Below, piece after piece: positions 1 through 8,249 of a stretch of DNA of 61,497 nucleotides. The notes beneath the pieces are model-generated. The model made no database searches. It had not been told where the DNA came from and saw only the letters and a program-made list of their open reading frames with translations. Source of the DNA: Duganella sp. Its GTDB lineage: Bacteria > Pseudomonadota > Gammaproteobacteria > Burkholderiales > Burkholderiaceae_D. The translations under genes were made by a program, and so were the position numbers. The stretch is from NCBI GenBank assembly GCA_026225475.1, contig JAMFSU010000089.1:1-61497 (forward strand). Reading direction: 5' to 3'. Positions within the stretch are counted from its first letter, which is position 1, and every line of letters begins with the position of its first letter.

Positions 1-87
1 TGGTGCCGGGAGCCGGAATCGAACCGGCACGGTGTCACCACCGCGGGATTTTGAGTCCCGTGCGTCTACCTATTCCGCCATCCCGGC
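1..87 (-). tRNA. tRNA-Leu (anticodon CAA)
   Basis: Read on the minus strand, the segment folds as a class II tRNA. The acceptor strand starts GCCGGGA and pairs with TCCCGGC, followed by an encoded CCA at the window edge. The D-arm contains GGCGGAATAGGTAGACGC. The anticodon stem CGGGA/TCCCG encloses the loop CTCAAAA, giving anticodon CAA. A long variable arm and the T-loop GGTTCGATTCC follow. The D-arm and long variable arm are typical of tRNA-Leu. It is complete, including the 3' CCA. Confidence 0.96.
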
Positions 88-224
88 AACGCAAGACCGC
101 GATTATGACCGAGTTTGAATCGGAGATCAATAGCTTCCGCATAATTTTGTGAATGCCGCACTGCGGCACAAACAGGTATTATCGCCGCTTGGACCAAAAA
201 TGCCGATGTATCCGGCTCTATCGC

Positions 225-2180
225 ATGTTGAAGATTCGAGAAATTCTATTGGGCAAGGCACTCGACCCAATGAAAAGCGAAACGCGCCACTCGTTGGCGC
301 TGGTGGCTTTCCTGGCGTGGGTGGGGTTGGGCGCAGATGGCTTGTCGTCGTCAGCCTATGGGCCAGAAGAGGGTTTTCGCGCGCTTGGTGAGAATACCCA
401 TCTTGGGCTGTATCTGGCACTGGCTACGGCCTTGACGGTTTTCATCATTGCCTTGGCCTACAATCAGGTAATTGAGCTGTTTCCGACCGGTGGTGGCGGT
501 TATCGCGTCGCCACCAAACTGGTCGGGCCTTATCTGGGCTTGATTTCCGGCGTGGCGCTGATTCTTGATTATGTATTGACGATCGCCATTTCGATCGCCT
601 CCGGTGTCGATGCGCTGGCTTCGATGCTGCCGTTGGGATTTCAAAGCTACAAGCTGGGTGCTGAAGCCTTTTTCATCAGTGTGCTGATTGTCCTGAATTT
701 GCGCGGACTGAAAGAAGCCATCAAGTTTCTGTTGCCGATCTTTTTGGGTTTTGTTCTGACCCATTTGGTGTTGATTGTGTATGGCATCTTCGCCCATGTG
801 GATTATCTGCCAGCGCTGGTGCCCAGCACGTTGGCCGAAACCGGCAAGCTGACGCAACAGATCGGCTGGGCCGGCGTGGCTGGAATGCTGCTGCTGGCGT
901 ATTCGCAAGGTGGCGGTACTTATACCGGACTGGAAGCGGTGTCGAATAACGTCAATATACTTGCCGAGCCGCGTGTGCGTACCGGCAAGATGACCATGTT
1001 TTATATGGCGCTGTCGCTGGCGTTCACGGCCGGTGGCATCTTTGTGCTGTATTTGTTGTGGGATGCGCGCCATGTCGATGGTCAGACGCTCAATGCCACT
1101 ACCTTCCGCATGATCATCGAGAGCATGGGAATGGGCAGCAGCTGGCTCAACGACTTGATCCTGGCGGTGGTGCTGGCGTTCGAAGCAGGGCTGTTGTTTG
1201 CCGCCGCCAATACCGGTTTTCTGGGTGGCCCGGCGGTATTGTCAAATATGGCCGTCGACTCGTGGGTGCCGCATAAATTCCGTTACCTTTCGACGCGGCT
1301 GGTGACGCAGAACGGCATTCTGGTGATGGGTGTGGCGGCGCTGGCGATTCTGTTCTGGACCCAGGGCAGTGTGACCTTGCTGATCGTGTTGTATTCGATT
1401 TCCGTATTCCTGACCTTTGCTATTTCGCTGTTCGGTCTGTGCCGCTACTGGTGGCGTCATCGCCATCAACTGGCGCATTGGCGGCGGCGTTTTTTGCTGT
1501 CGCTGTCGGGCTTCGTGATCTGTGCGTCGATACTGTTGGTGCTGCTTTACGAAAAAATGTTCGAAGGCGGCTGGGCCACGGCCGTTATCATTGCCGGCGT
1601 TTCTGCCCTGTGCCTGTATATCCGCAATCATTATCGCGATACCAAAGAAGCGATCCGATCGGTTGATCAGATTTTTTCCAGTCAGCCATTCGGTATTAAT
1701 GGTGAGGTGATCGCACCTGATCCGGTCAATCAAACCGCTGTTTTCATCGTCGGTACTTCGCGTGGGGGCGGCTTGCATGCCTTGTTATGGGTGCAGCGCA
1801 TGTTTCCCGAGCATTTCAAGAACTTCATTTTCGTCAATGCGCGCACGGTCGATTCGCAAGCTTATGGCGGCGATGGTGCAGTGGATCAGATGCGCGCCGA
1901 AGCCAATGCGACCTTGCAATTTTTCGTCGATTTTTGTCGCAGCCATGGCATGGCATCGCGTTCGTATCTCGGCTTTGGTACCGATGCGGTGCAGGAAGTG
2001 ACTAAGCTTTGCTTTGACATCAGCAAGCAATATCCGAATGCGATCTTCTTCACCAGTAAATTGATTTTCGAGCAAGACAACTGGTTCATCCGGCTATTGC
2101 ACAATCAGGCCGCGTTGGCGATTCAGCGCCGGCTGCACTTTGACGGCTTGCAGATGGTGATCTTGCCGATGAAGGTGTGA
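225..2180 (+). CDS. APC-superfamily permease with C-terminal cytoplasmic domain
   Basis: A large permease (about 651 aa) with roughly 12 hydrophobic segments in its first 450 residues. The N-terminal segment with GADGLSSSAYGPEE resembles the APC-superfamily group that includes KimA/YdaO potassium importers and related amino-acid permeases. The last 160 residues or so are soluble (from about AVFIVGTSRGGGLHALLW) and look like the universal-stress-protein-like tail found in that group. The frame is open from an ATG at 153, but I chose ATG 225 because MLKIREILLGKAL matches the usual N-terminus of these proteins; ATG 270 is a further option. No strong ribosome binding site decides it. The substrate (potassium or an amino acid) cannot be told from sequence. 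It stands alone, next to tRNA-Leu. Confidence 0.75.
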   Translation: MLKIREILLGKALDPMKSETRHSLALVAFLAWVGLGADGLSSSAYGPEEGFRALGENTHLGLYLALATALTVFIIALAYNQVIELFPTGGGGYRVATKLVGPYLGLISGVALILDYVLTIAISIASGVDALASMLPLGFQSYKLGAEAFFISVLIVLNLRGLKEAIKFLLPIFLGFVLTHLVLIVYGIFAHVDYLPALVPSTLAETGKLTQQIGWAGVAGMLLLAYSQGGGTYTGLEAVSNNVNILAEPRVRTGKMTMFYMALSLAFTAGGIFVLYLLWDARHVDGQTLNATTFRMIIESMGMGSSWLNDLILAVVLAFEAGLLFAAANTGFLGGPAVLSNMAVDSWVPHKFRYLSTRLVTQNGILVMGVAALAILFWTQGSVTLLIVLYSISVFLTFAISLFGLCRYWWRHRHQLAHWRRRFLLSLSGFVICASILLVLLYEKMFEGGWATAVIIAGVSALCLYIRNHYRDTKEAIRSVDQIFSSQPFGINGEVIAPDPVNQTAVFIVGTSRGGGLHALLWVQRMFPEHFKNFIFVNARTVDSQAYGGDGAVDQMRAEANATLQFFVDFCRSHGMASRSYLGFGTDAVQEVTKLCFDISKQYPNAIFFTSKLIFEQDNWFIRLLHNQAALAIQRRLHFDGLQMVILPMKV

Positions 2181-2219
2181 GGCGCTGGATTGCGTCTTGA
2201 TCTTGGTTGGCAGTCTATT

Positions 2220-2624
2220 TTATGGCGCGAATTTTTCGCAGACTGTCTTGATCATCAAGGCGCCGGTCGATCCGGGTACGGTGTTTTGCAGCTTCACTTC
2301 CGAATACCCCAGATATGGCGAAAACATGACGGCACCCTGGGCATCGGACTTGGCATACATGGTGCGGCTGCCGAAGCCGATGCGCTTGCCGTCGCAATCA
2401 AGATAGGCAATCGAGACTTCCGAGGCGTAGAACTGGTCATGTCCGAGCAGCGCATGCGGCTCGCTCCAGTTGAGCAGGATATTGGCTTGCAGGACGCCGC
2501 GGGTGCGTTCGACACTGGCCTTGTCGACAAAGAAGGTGCCGATGTCATTGTCGCCGAGCAATGACCATTGCGCGCAAAAAGCCTGGTTTGATACTAGCAG
2601 CAACGCCAGCGCAGCAAATTTCAT
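2220..2624 (-). CDS. Secreted surface-adhesin protein E-like protein
   Basis: A protein of about 134 aa with a signal peptide (MKFAALALLLVSNQAFC, then AQWSLLG). The mature part has the pattern of surface-adhesin protein E-like domains: tryptophan near the N-terminus, a 'FVDKASV' strand, a central tyrosine-rich 'YLDCDGKRIGF' stretch and a C-terminal cysteine ('TVCEKF'). Two cysteines in the mature part could form a disulfide. The longer open frame to 2741 has no signal peptide, so ATG 2624 with an upstream GGGACCTC is preferred. The exact role is unknown; I infer a periplasmic or surface protein. A second protein of this type lies at 49538-49948. Confidence 0.7.
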   Translation of the reverse strand: MKFAALALLLVSNQAFCAQWSLLGDNDIGTFFVDKASVERTRGVLQANILLNWSEPHALLGHDQFYASEVSIAYLDCDGKRIGFGSRTMYAKSDAQGAVMFSPYLGYSEVKLQNTVPGSTGALMIKTVCEKFAP

Positions 2625-2674
2625 GAGGTCCCGTGCGGTAATTAAGGTGGAAAGCCTGAGGGCAATAAGCGCTA

Positions 2675-2800
2675 TCAGGAAAACATGAGCGCCAACGCGG
2701 CGACATCGTCTTCCAGCATGATCAATAAGGTCACCGACCACAGCAGGGCATACACACTCACTGCAGAATAAAGTGTCTTGAATCGGGGCGTCATCATCAT
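2675..2800 (-). CDS. Possible 41-aa single-span membrane miniprotein
   Basis: A short open frame just upstream of the adhesin E-like gene, in the same direction, with 50 nt between them. It would encode MMMTPRFKTL, then a hydrophobic helix (YSAVSVYALLWSVTLLIML) and a short acidic/hydrophobic tail (EDDVAALALMFS). The layout (a few positive residues, one transmembrane helix, short tail) is typical of bacterial membrane miniproteins. There are three ATGs in a row at the start and no convincing Shine-Dalgarno sequence, so it may be chance. I do not recognise a family. Confidence 0.4.
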   Translation of the reverse strand: MMMTPRFKTLYSAVSVYALLWSVTLLIMLEDDVAALALMFS

Positions 2801-2879
2801 GGGCGTTATTTTAAGCGGGAAATGCTAACACGGCATGACGATGTTGCCCTCGCTCGCGCCGCGGGTGCACAGTCATCGG

Positions 2880-3947
2880 TTAGGCAAATGCATCCTGCAG
2901 GCTCAGAATCTGGCCAGTGTCGCTACTGTCATAGCCGGCCAGCTGGTTGACTTCAGCGCGAAATGCCGGTGATTGCAAAATGTCGACCACCGCTTGCACC
3001 AACGGTTCGTTGAGCGACGCGCTCGGCAATGCGAAGAAATAACGTTCACGCACCAGCGGAATGAAATCCAGTCCGAAGCGCTGAGCGGCAGTCTGCACCC
3101 CGAAGCCGACATCGGCCATGCCGCTGGCGACAAAGGCTGCCACCGCCGAATGGGTGAATTCGGTGTTTTCAAAACCATTGATTTTCTTGTGCGAGATGCC
3201 GCCGCCGGTGAGCATCAGTTCGAGCAGCATGCGCGTGCCGGAGCCGGCTTCGCGGTTGACGAAGCGCAGATCGCTGCGTGCCAGGTCAGCCAGTTCGTGG
3301 ATGCCTTTGGGGTTGCCGGGGGTGACGAACAGGCCCTGGTTGCGTACGGCCAGGTGAATCAGGCAATCGCTGCGTTTGTTGAGCCATTTGGCATAACTGG
3401 CGATGGCTGGTTTTTCGTAGTCGCCCAGCGGCACATGAAATCCGGCCAGGTCACATTCCTGGCGTGACAGGGCTGCCACGGCATCGGTGCTGTGGCGGTA
3501 GCGTACTTCCACTGGCAGGCTGAGGCGATTGAAATGGTTGAGCAGCGCGGCCACGGCAAAGCCATGGCTGGCGTTGAGACGCACTGTCTTGGATTTGCCT
3601 TCGACGGTTTTGCCGAGTTCGATTTCGAGTTCCGAAGCCAGGCTGTCGAGCGTGGGCGACAGGCGCGCATTGACCATGCGATCTGCCCACAGCAATTTGC
3701 TGGCAAATGGCGTCAGTGTGGTACCGCGACCACGGCCACTGGCAATCAGGCTGTGGCCAAATGCTTGTTCCGAGCTGCGCAGCAAGCCCCAGGCATGCCG
3801 ATAGGAGTGGTGCAAATGTTCTGCCGCCTTGGCAATCGAACCGGTTTGCTGGATCGCCAGCAGCAGGCTGAGCAGCTCTGTGGTGTCCAGTGGCGCAGCG
3901 TCGCCATGGCCGATTTTCCAGTGTGGTTTGATACTAACTTTGACCAT
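2880..3947 (-). CDS. ModE-like HTH regulator with periplasmic-binding-protein-like domain
   Basis: A one-component transcription regulator of about 355 aa. Residues ~20-95 form a winged-helix domain of the ModE/LysR kind (LLSLLLAIQQTGSIAKAAEHL, then RHAWGLLRSSE). The rest is a PBP-like ligand domain (VRLNASHGFAVAALL, ECDLAGFHVPLG, REAGSGTRMLLELML). This architecture occurs in regulators tied to molybdate, tungstate or formate dehydrogenase genes. It is transcribed divergently from the OFA transporter at 4108, with fdhD after that, so I infer control of formate/oxalate transport or formate dehydrogenase maturation. I chose ATG 3947, giving MVKVSIKPHWKIG; the frame stays open to 3989. The ligand is unknown. 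Confidence 0.75.
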   Translation of the reverse strand: MVKVSIKPHWKIGHGDAAPLDTTELLSLLLAIQQTGSIAKAAEHLHHSYRHAWGLLRSSEQAFGHSLIASGRGRGTTLTPFASKLLWADRMVNARLSPTLDSLASELEIELGKTVEGKSKTVRLNASHGFAVAALLNHFNRLSLPVEVRYRHSTDAVAALSRQECDLAGFHVPLGDYEKPAIASYAKWLNKRSDCLIHLAVRNQGLFVTPGNPKGIHELADLARSDLRFVNREAGSGTRMLLELMLTGGGISHKKINGFENTEFTHSAVAAFVASGMADVGFGVQTAAQRFGLDFIPLVRERYFFALPSASLNEPLVQAVVDILQSPAFRAEVNQLAGYDSSDTGQILSLQDAFA

Positions 3948-3982
3948 AATATATGAAAAAAATAGCATATTGAAGGTGAGGA

Positions 3983-3995
3983 GTATCAATGATAC
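3983..3995. promoter_or_regulatory. Palindrome in the regulator/OFA divergent spacer
   Basis: GTATCA-A-TGATAC is a perfect 6+6 inverted repeat in the divergent spacer, close to the regulator's start. Outer bases GAAGG and CTTC extend it imperfectly. It is a candidate operator for the adjacent ModE-like regulator. No binding motif is known to me for this protein, so the assignment is inference. Confidence 0.35.
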
Positions 3996-4030
3996 CTTCG
4001 CGGAAGTTTATGTAGTACGTATAACTATAG

Positions 4031-4042
4031 GCAAATATTTGC
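4031..4042. promoter_or_regulatory. 12-bp palindrome upstream of the OFA transporter promoter
   Basis: GCAAATATTTGC is a perfect 12-bp palindrome. It ends 4 bp before the -35 element of the promoter proposed at 4047-4076, a position typical for an activator site. The likely binder is the divergently encoded regulator, by inference only. Confidence 0.4.
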
Positions 4043-4046
4043 ATAA

Positions 4047-4076
4047 TTGGCTGAAATGTTTCCACTTGCATATAAT
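4047..4076 (+). promoter_or_regulatory. Predicted sigma70 promoter of the OFA transporter gene
   Basis: TTGGCT (4047-4052), an 18-bp spacer and a perfect TATAAT (4071-4076). Transcription would start near 4083, about 25 nt before the ATG, leaving room for the strong Shine-Dalgarno GAGGAGG. Confidence 0.55.
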
Positions 4077-4107
4077 TGCCGGCCCATAACATTCCGAGGA
4101 GGGAACA

Positions 4108-5751
4108 ATGGCCTTCGATTTCTTGAAAAAAGAACACACTATTGCCAAACCAGGTTTCAATCGCTGGTTGGTACCACCTGCAGCGCTTGCCATTCACTTG
4201 TGTATCGGCATGGCTTACGGTTTCTCCGTATTCTGGTTGCCTTTGTCCAAGGCGCTGGGTATCAAAGAGTCCATTGCCTGTGCGCCAGGCAGCAGTTTTT
4301 TTGAGCAAGTATTTTCCACCACCTGCGACTGGAAAATTTCCATGCTGGGCTGGATGTACACCATGTTTTTCGTTTTGCTCGGCGTGTCCGCAGCAATCTG
4401 GGGTGGCTGGCTGGAACGTGCCGGTCCGCGCAAGGCGGGTGTGGTATCGGCGCTGTGCTGGTGTGGCGGCTTGCTGATTTCATCACTGGGGGTTTATACC
4501 CACCAGATCTGGTTGATGTGGATAGGGTCGGGCGTGATCGGCGGTGTCGGTCTGGGTCTGGGCTATATCTCGCCAGTGTCGACCCTGATCAAATGGTTCC
4601 CGGACCGTCGTGGTATGGCAACCGGCATGGCGATCATGGGTTTCGGCGGCGGTGCTTTAGTTGGCAGCCCGTTGGCCGATATGCTGATGCGTTACTTTGC
4701 AACACCGACTTCGGTGGGCGTGTGGGAAACCTTTGCGGCCATGGCGGTAATTTATTTTGTGTTCATGATGGCAGGTGCGCTCGGTTATCGCGTGCCCCCA
4801 AGCGGCTGGAAGCCAGCGGGCTGGACTGCCCCGGTTGCCACCAACAACACCATGATCACGCAAAACCATGTGCACGTGAAAAAGGTCTGGGGCATTCCGC
4901 AGTTCTGGCTGGTGTGGCTGGTGCTGTGTCTGAACGTGTCGGCAGGTATTGGCGTGATCGGCATTTCCTCGCCAATGTTGCAGGAAGTGTTTGGTGGCCA
5001 TTTGCTGGGCGTCAATGTCGGCTTCAGTGATCTCTCGGTTGAGCAGAAGGCGGCCATCGCGGCGATTGCTGCTGGCTTCACCGGTTTGATCAGCTTGTTC
5101 AATATCGGCGGTCGTTTTGTCTGGGCATCGTGTTCCGATTTCTTCGGCCGCAAGTTGACTTATGTGATTTTCTTCGTACTGGGCTTTGTGCTGTATGTGA
5201 GCCTGCCATGGTCGGCCAAGGCAGGCAGCATTGCGTTGTTCGTCGGCGCGGTCTGCATCATCTTGTCGATGTATGGTGGTGGCTTCTCGACCGCACCAGC
5301 GTACCTGGCAGACTTGTTCGGTACGCAAATGGTCGGTGCCATCCATGGTCGTTTGCTGACCGCGTGGGCCACGGCCGGTATTCTCGGTCCGGTGGTGGTG
5401 AACTACATGCGTGAATATCAACTGTCGCTCGGCATGCCGCGCGATCAGGTATATAACACTACGATGTATATCCTGGCCGGCATGCTGGTATTGGGTTTGC
5501 TGTGCAATCTGCTGGTGCGCCCGGTGGCAGCCAAGCATTTCATGACGCCAGAAGAATTGGCCCGTGAAAAGCAATTGGCACATGAGAAGTCGTCGGCCGA
5601 CGGTGGTACCACGTTGTCGTCGGCAGAGTTGGCGCAGATCGGTAATGGCGGTAACCCCGCGTTGATCGGTGCAGCTTGGCTGGCAGTGGGTATTCCTTTG
5701 GTCTGGGGTATTGCGCTGACCTTGCAAAAGACGGCGGTACTGTTCAAGTAA
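4108..5751 (+). CDS. OFA-family MFS transporter (oxalate/formate antiporter type)
   Basis: A 547-aa inner-membrane transporter with about 12 transmembrane helices. It has the MFS pattern of the oxalate:formate antiporter family: FNRWLVPPAALAIHLCIGMAYGFSVFW in helix 1, a long helix 1-2 loop with two cysteines (CAPGSSFF... TTCDW), then GGWLERAGPRKAG, GLGLGYISPVSTLIKWFPDRRG and WASCSDFFGRK. The hydrophilic stretch after the last core helix and the final extra helix (residues ~460-545) make it longer than OxlT itself (about 420 aa). The start has a strong GAGGAGG 5-10 nt upstream. A regulator lies divergently and fdhD follows, so formate, oxalate or another small carboxylate is the likely substrate; this is inference. 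Confidence 0.8.
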   Translation: MAFDFLKKEHTIAKPGFNRWLVPPAALAIHLCIGMAYGFSVFWLPLSKALGIKESIACAPGSSFFEQVFSTTCDWKISMLGWMYTMFFVLLGVSAAIWGGWLERAGPRKAGVVSALCWCGGLLISSLGVYTHQIWLMWIGSGVIGGVGLGLGYISPVSTLIKWFPDRRGMATGMAIMGFGGGALVGSPLADMLMRYFATPTSVGVWETFAAMAVIYFVFMMAGALGYRVPPSGWKPAGWTAPVATNNTMITQNHVHVKKVWGIPQFWLVWLVLCLNVSAGIGVIGISSPMLQEVFGGHLLGVNVGFSDLSVEQKAAIAAIAAGFTGLISLFNIGGRFVWASCSDFFGRKLTYVIFFVLGFVLYVSLPWSAKAGSIALFVGAVCIILSMYGGGFSTAPAYLADLFGTQMVGAIHGRLLTAWATAGILGPVVVNYMREYQLSLGMPRDQVYNTTMYILAGMLVLGLLCNLLVRPVAAKHFMTPEELAREKQLAHEKSSADGGTTLSSAELAQIGNGGNPALIGAAWLAVGIPLVWGIALTLQKTAVLFK

Positions 5752-6024
5752 TGCCTGCGCTGTCTGGCGTGTCGATTGGCGTCAGGCAGCAGGCGAGATT
5801 GCCCATGCGGTAATCTCGTCGATCTTCAGGGGCGTCTTTGCAGCAATGCCGTGGCGGCCCGCTTCTCGCAAGTTGGGTGCGCAAGTTGATGCCCATTTCC
5901 CTTCTTTCCCAATATCATTTGCTGTGTTGTTGACGCTGGCAGGATTGCTGCCGTTGGTGGATTTGCAGTACAGTGAGATCCTTGCGTTAGCGCTGTCTTC
6001 AGCCCGCTTCCAGGAAAACCAGAA
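5752..6024. other. 273-bp spacer with coding-like open frames but no convincing gene
   Basis: No promoter or terminator is obvious. On the minus strand the frame ending at 5782 is open through the whole spacer and has ordinary codon choice (ending KTPLKIDEITAWAISPAA), but I find no ATG, GTG or RBS inside the spacer; its only starts lie inside fdhD. On the plus strand a 60-codon frame (5846-6028) with a hydrophobic centre overlaps the fdhD start by ATGA. Neither resembles a family I know. A decayed gene is possible. Confidence 0.3.
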
Positions 6025-6864
6025 ATGAATGCATGCATGCTTCCTTCCGATCACGATACTGCAGCCGAATTCGCCACATCGGCTCAGGTTGCCGTACAAA
6101 AATGGCGCGATGGCCAGTGCGAAGTGCTGACGGACGTGGTGGCCGAGGAAGTGCCGATTGCGCTCGAATACAACGGTATTTCGCATGCGGTCATGATGGC
6201 GACGCCGGCTGACCTGGAAGATTTTGCGCTGGGTTTTTCTCTGACCGAAGGTATTCTGGCCGATGCTAGTGAGCTCTACGATTGCGATATTGTCAATGGA
6301 GCCGAGGGCATACAGGTGCAGATGCAAATTGCCACGGAGCGCTTCGTCACGTTGAAAGAAAAACGCCGCAATCTGACCGGCCGCACCGGTTGCGGTTTAT
6401 GCGGCGCCGAGACACTGGCGCAAGCGGTGCGGCATCCGGCTGTGGTTGATAGTGCCGCATTGCGGTTTTCTGCGCAGACGGTGCATGCCGCATTGGCGTC
6501 GATGCAGGCGCAGCAGCAATTGCAGTTGCAAACCGGTGCGACCCATGCGGCCGCCTGGCTCGGCAACGACGGCAGTATTGCTCTGGTGCGCGAAGATGTC
6601 GGCCGTCATAACGCACTCGATAAGTTGATCGGCGCGTTGGCGCAGCAACAGCAGGATTTTTCCAATGGCGCGATTATTATCACCAGCCGTGCCAGTTATG
6701 AAATGGTGCAAAAGGCCGCGACAGTTGGCATCGCTTTCATCGCGGCCATTTCTGCGCCGACCGCATTGGCGATTCGCCTGGCGCAGGAAACCAATGTCAC
6801 CTTGATCGGTTTTGTGCGTCGTCAGGGGCATGTCGTGTATGCCGGCGCACAACGCTTGATATAA
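6025..6864 (+). CDS. fdhD: Formate dehydrogenase accessory sulfurtransferase FdhD
   Basis: A cytoplasmic protein of 279 aa. FdhD passes sulfur from IscS to the molybdenum cofactor to activate formate dehydrogenases. The diagnostic CGLCG motif is at residues 123-127 (Cys123 and Cys126). Other family segments are present: EVPIALEYNG, TPADLEDFALGFSLTEGI, REDVGRHNALDKLIG and ITSRASYEMVQKAA. The length is normal. The start follows an AGGAAA motif. No formate dehydrogenase structural genes are in this window, so it must serve an enzyme encoded elsewhere. It lies downstream of the OFA transporter, which fits a formate theme. Confidence 0.93.
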   Translation: MNACMLPSDHDTAAEFATSAQVAVQKWRDGQCEVLTDVVAEEVPIALEYNGISHAVMMATPADLEDFALGFSLTEGILADASELYDCDIVNGAEGIQVQMQIATERFVTLKEKRRNLTGRTGCGLCGAETLAQAVRHPAVVDSAALRFSAQTVHAALASMQAQQQLQLQTGATHAAAWLGNDGSIALVREDVGRHNALDKLIGALAQQQQDFSNGAIIITSRASYEMVQKAATVGIAFIAAISAPTALAIRLAQETNVTLIGFVRRQGHVVYAGAQRLI

Positions 6865-7046
6865 ACGCATCTGGCAAAAACGTCGCTGGCGGTTTTTCCT
6901 GGCACGCCATGTACTGTGACACTTCAATCGCTTATTTTGCCGTCCGGCAATGCGGGCTAAATACAACAGACGAAAATGCTGCAGCACGGGATAGAAATCC
7001 CGCATCGCTTCATCTGTTTCGATCAAAATTTTCATCTGAAAAAAGT

Positions 7047-7089
7047 TTGCTAAAGCATTTAGCCACTGCTATCTTGGAACCGGTTCCAA
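7047..7089 (+). promoter_or_regulatory. lacI-family gene promoter with overlapping 16-bp operator
   Basis: A promoter TTGCTA (7047-7052), 17-bp spacer and TATCTT (7070-7075) is overlapped at the -10 end by TTGGAACCGGTTCCAA (7074-7089). The latter is a perfect 16-bp palindrome with the central CG step typical of LacI-family operators. A repressor bound there would cover the -10 region and transcription start, which predicts autorepression of the gene at 7152. The remainder of the 287-bp spacer after fdhD shows no gene. Confidence 0.65.
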
Positions 7090-7151
7090 AGACAACGTAT
7101 AAAAATTAAGCCGATAACAACCAGTGCAGTTTAACGAGTTGATAGGGCAGA

Positions 7152-8234
7152 GTGAGACAAAAATCCAATGGTCGACATGCGCATGGCAGTGCCTTGGGCA
7201 GGGTAACGATTGCCCAGGTGGCGCGCGAAGCAGGCGTGTCGAAAACCAGTATTTCGCGCTATCTCGGCGGTGAATTTGACGCCTTGTCTGAGCGTCTGCA
7301 TGAGCAGATCCGCAGCACCATCGCGCGTCTCGGCTATCAGCCGAGCCAGATGGCGCGCGGGCTCAAGGGCGGGCGCACGCGGTTGATCGGCATGCTGGTG
7401 GCCGACGTGCTCAATCCCTATTCGATTGCTGTGTTGCGTGGTGCCGAGGCGGCCTGTCAGCAGTACGGTTATACCTTGATGTTGTGCAATACCGGCAACG
7501 ACGAGAAGCGCGAGCAACAGTCGCTGGCGGCCTTGCATTCTTATAGCGTGGAAGGCTTGTTGTTCAACACCCAAGGCCGCAATGTGACGCCGCTCAAGGA
7601 GTTGGGGCGCATGGCGTTTCCGGTGGTGTTGCTGGATCGGCGTATCGAGGGTTGCGATTTCGACCTGGTTGGATTGGATAACGTTCGTGCGGCGCAGGTG
7701 GCCACGGCACATCTGTTGGCCAGCGGCTATACCGATATTGGTCTGGTGGTACAGCCCTTGTATGGCGTCAGTTCGCGCCAGGGCAGGCAGGCTGGATTTT
7801 TGCAGATGATGGCGCAGCATCCCGATTGCCATGGCGAAACCCTGGAGGTGCAGATCGAACAGCCAGGTCATGTGGCATCGATGCTGCACGAATTTTTCAA
7901 GCGCCGGCAGCAGCTCAATGCGGGTGGAAAAGTGGCACTGCTGGCTGGCAATGGCATGGTGTCGCTGCATATCGCACTGGCCTTGCGCAGCATGAAGTTG
8001 CAGTTTCCGGATGACCTGGGTCTGTTGTGCTTCGATGAGCTGGCCTGGTCGCCGCTGGTCGGCAGCGGTATCAGCACCATTGAGCAACCAACTTACGAGA
8101 TTGGTTTTTCAGCGATAGAGCGGTTGTTGGCGCGTATCGACGGTGAGCGTGCGCCGCGCCGCGAGATTTTGCTGGAAGGTCGGTTGATCACGCGCGGCTC
8201 AAGTTTGCCGCTGCTAAATGCGGCCAAACGTTAA
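7152..8234 (+). CDS. LacI-family transcriptional regulator
   Basis: A 360-aa repressor-type protein. The HTH is at residues ~17-40 (RVTIAQVAREAGVSKTSISRYL), with the hinge at YQPSQMARGLKGGRTRLIGML. A periplasmic-binding-like sugar domain follows (DVLNPYSIAVLRGAEAAC; GLLFNTQGRNVTPL; LDRRIEGCDFDLVGLDNVRAA; LCFDELAWSPL). The start is GTG at 7152, preceded by GATAGGG. Two operator-like palindromes, one over its own promoter and one before the ABC transporter gene, indicate local control of itself and the transport operon. LacI regulators usually sense sugars, which contrasts with the amino-acid-type transporter it precedes. Confidence 0.9.
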   Translation: MRQKSNGRHAHGSALGRVTIAQVAREAGVSKTSISRYLGGEFDALSERLHEQIRSTIARLGYQPSQMARGLKGGRTRLIGMLVADVLNPYSIAVLRGAEAACQQYGYTLMLCNTGNDEKREQQSLAALHSYSVEGLLFNTQGRNVTPLKELGRMAFPVVLLDRRIEGCDFDLVGLDNVRAAQVATAHLLASGYTDIGLVVQPLYGVSSRQGRQAGFLQMMAQHPDCHGETLEVQIEQPGHVASMLHEFFKRRQQLNAGGKVALLAGNGMVSLHIALALRSMKLQFPDDLGLLCFDELAWSPLVGSGISTIEQPTYEIGFSAIERLLARIDGERAPRREILLEGRLITRGSSLPLLNAAKR

Positions 8235-8249
8235 TTTTTCTGTAAACAA

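Noticed and set aside
351..1073. Long minus-strand open frame (240 codons) under the permease gene
   Set aside because: Composition is Gln/Arg/His-rich, typical of the antisense of a GC-biased membrane protein gene. The plus-strand frame clearly encodes a permease.
4657..5727. 356-codon minus-strand frame under the OFA transporter gene
   Set aside because: Gln/His/Arg-rich antisense shadow with no domain pattern; the plus frame encodes a complete transporter with a good RBS.
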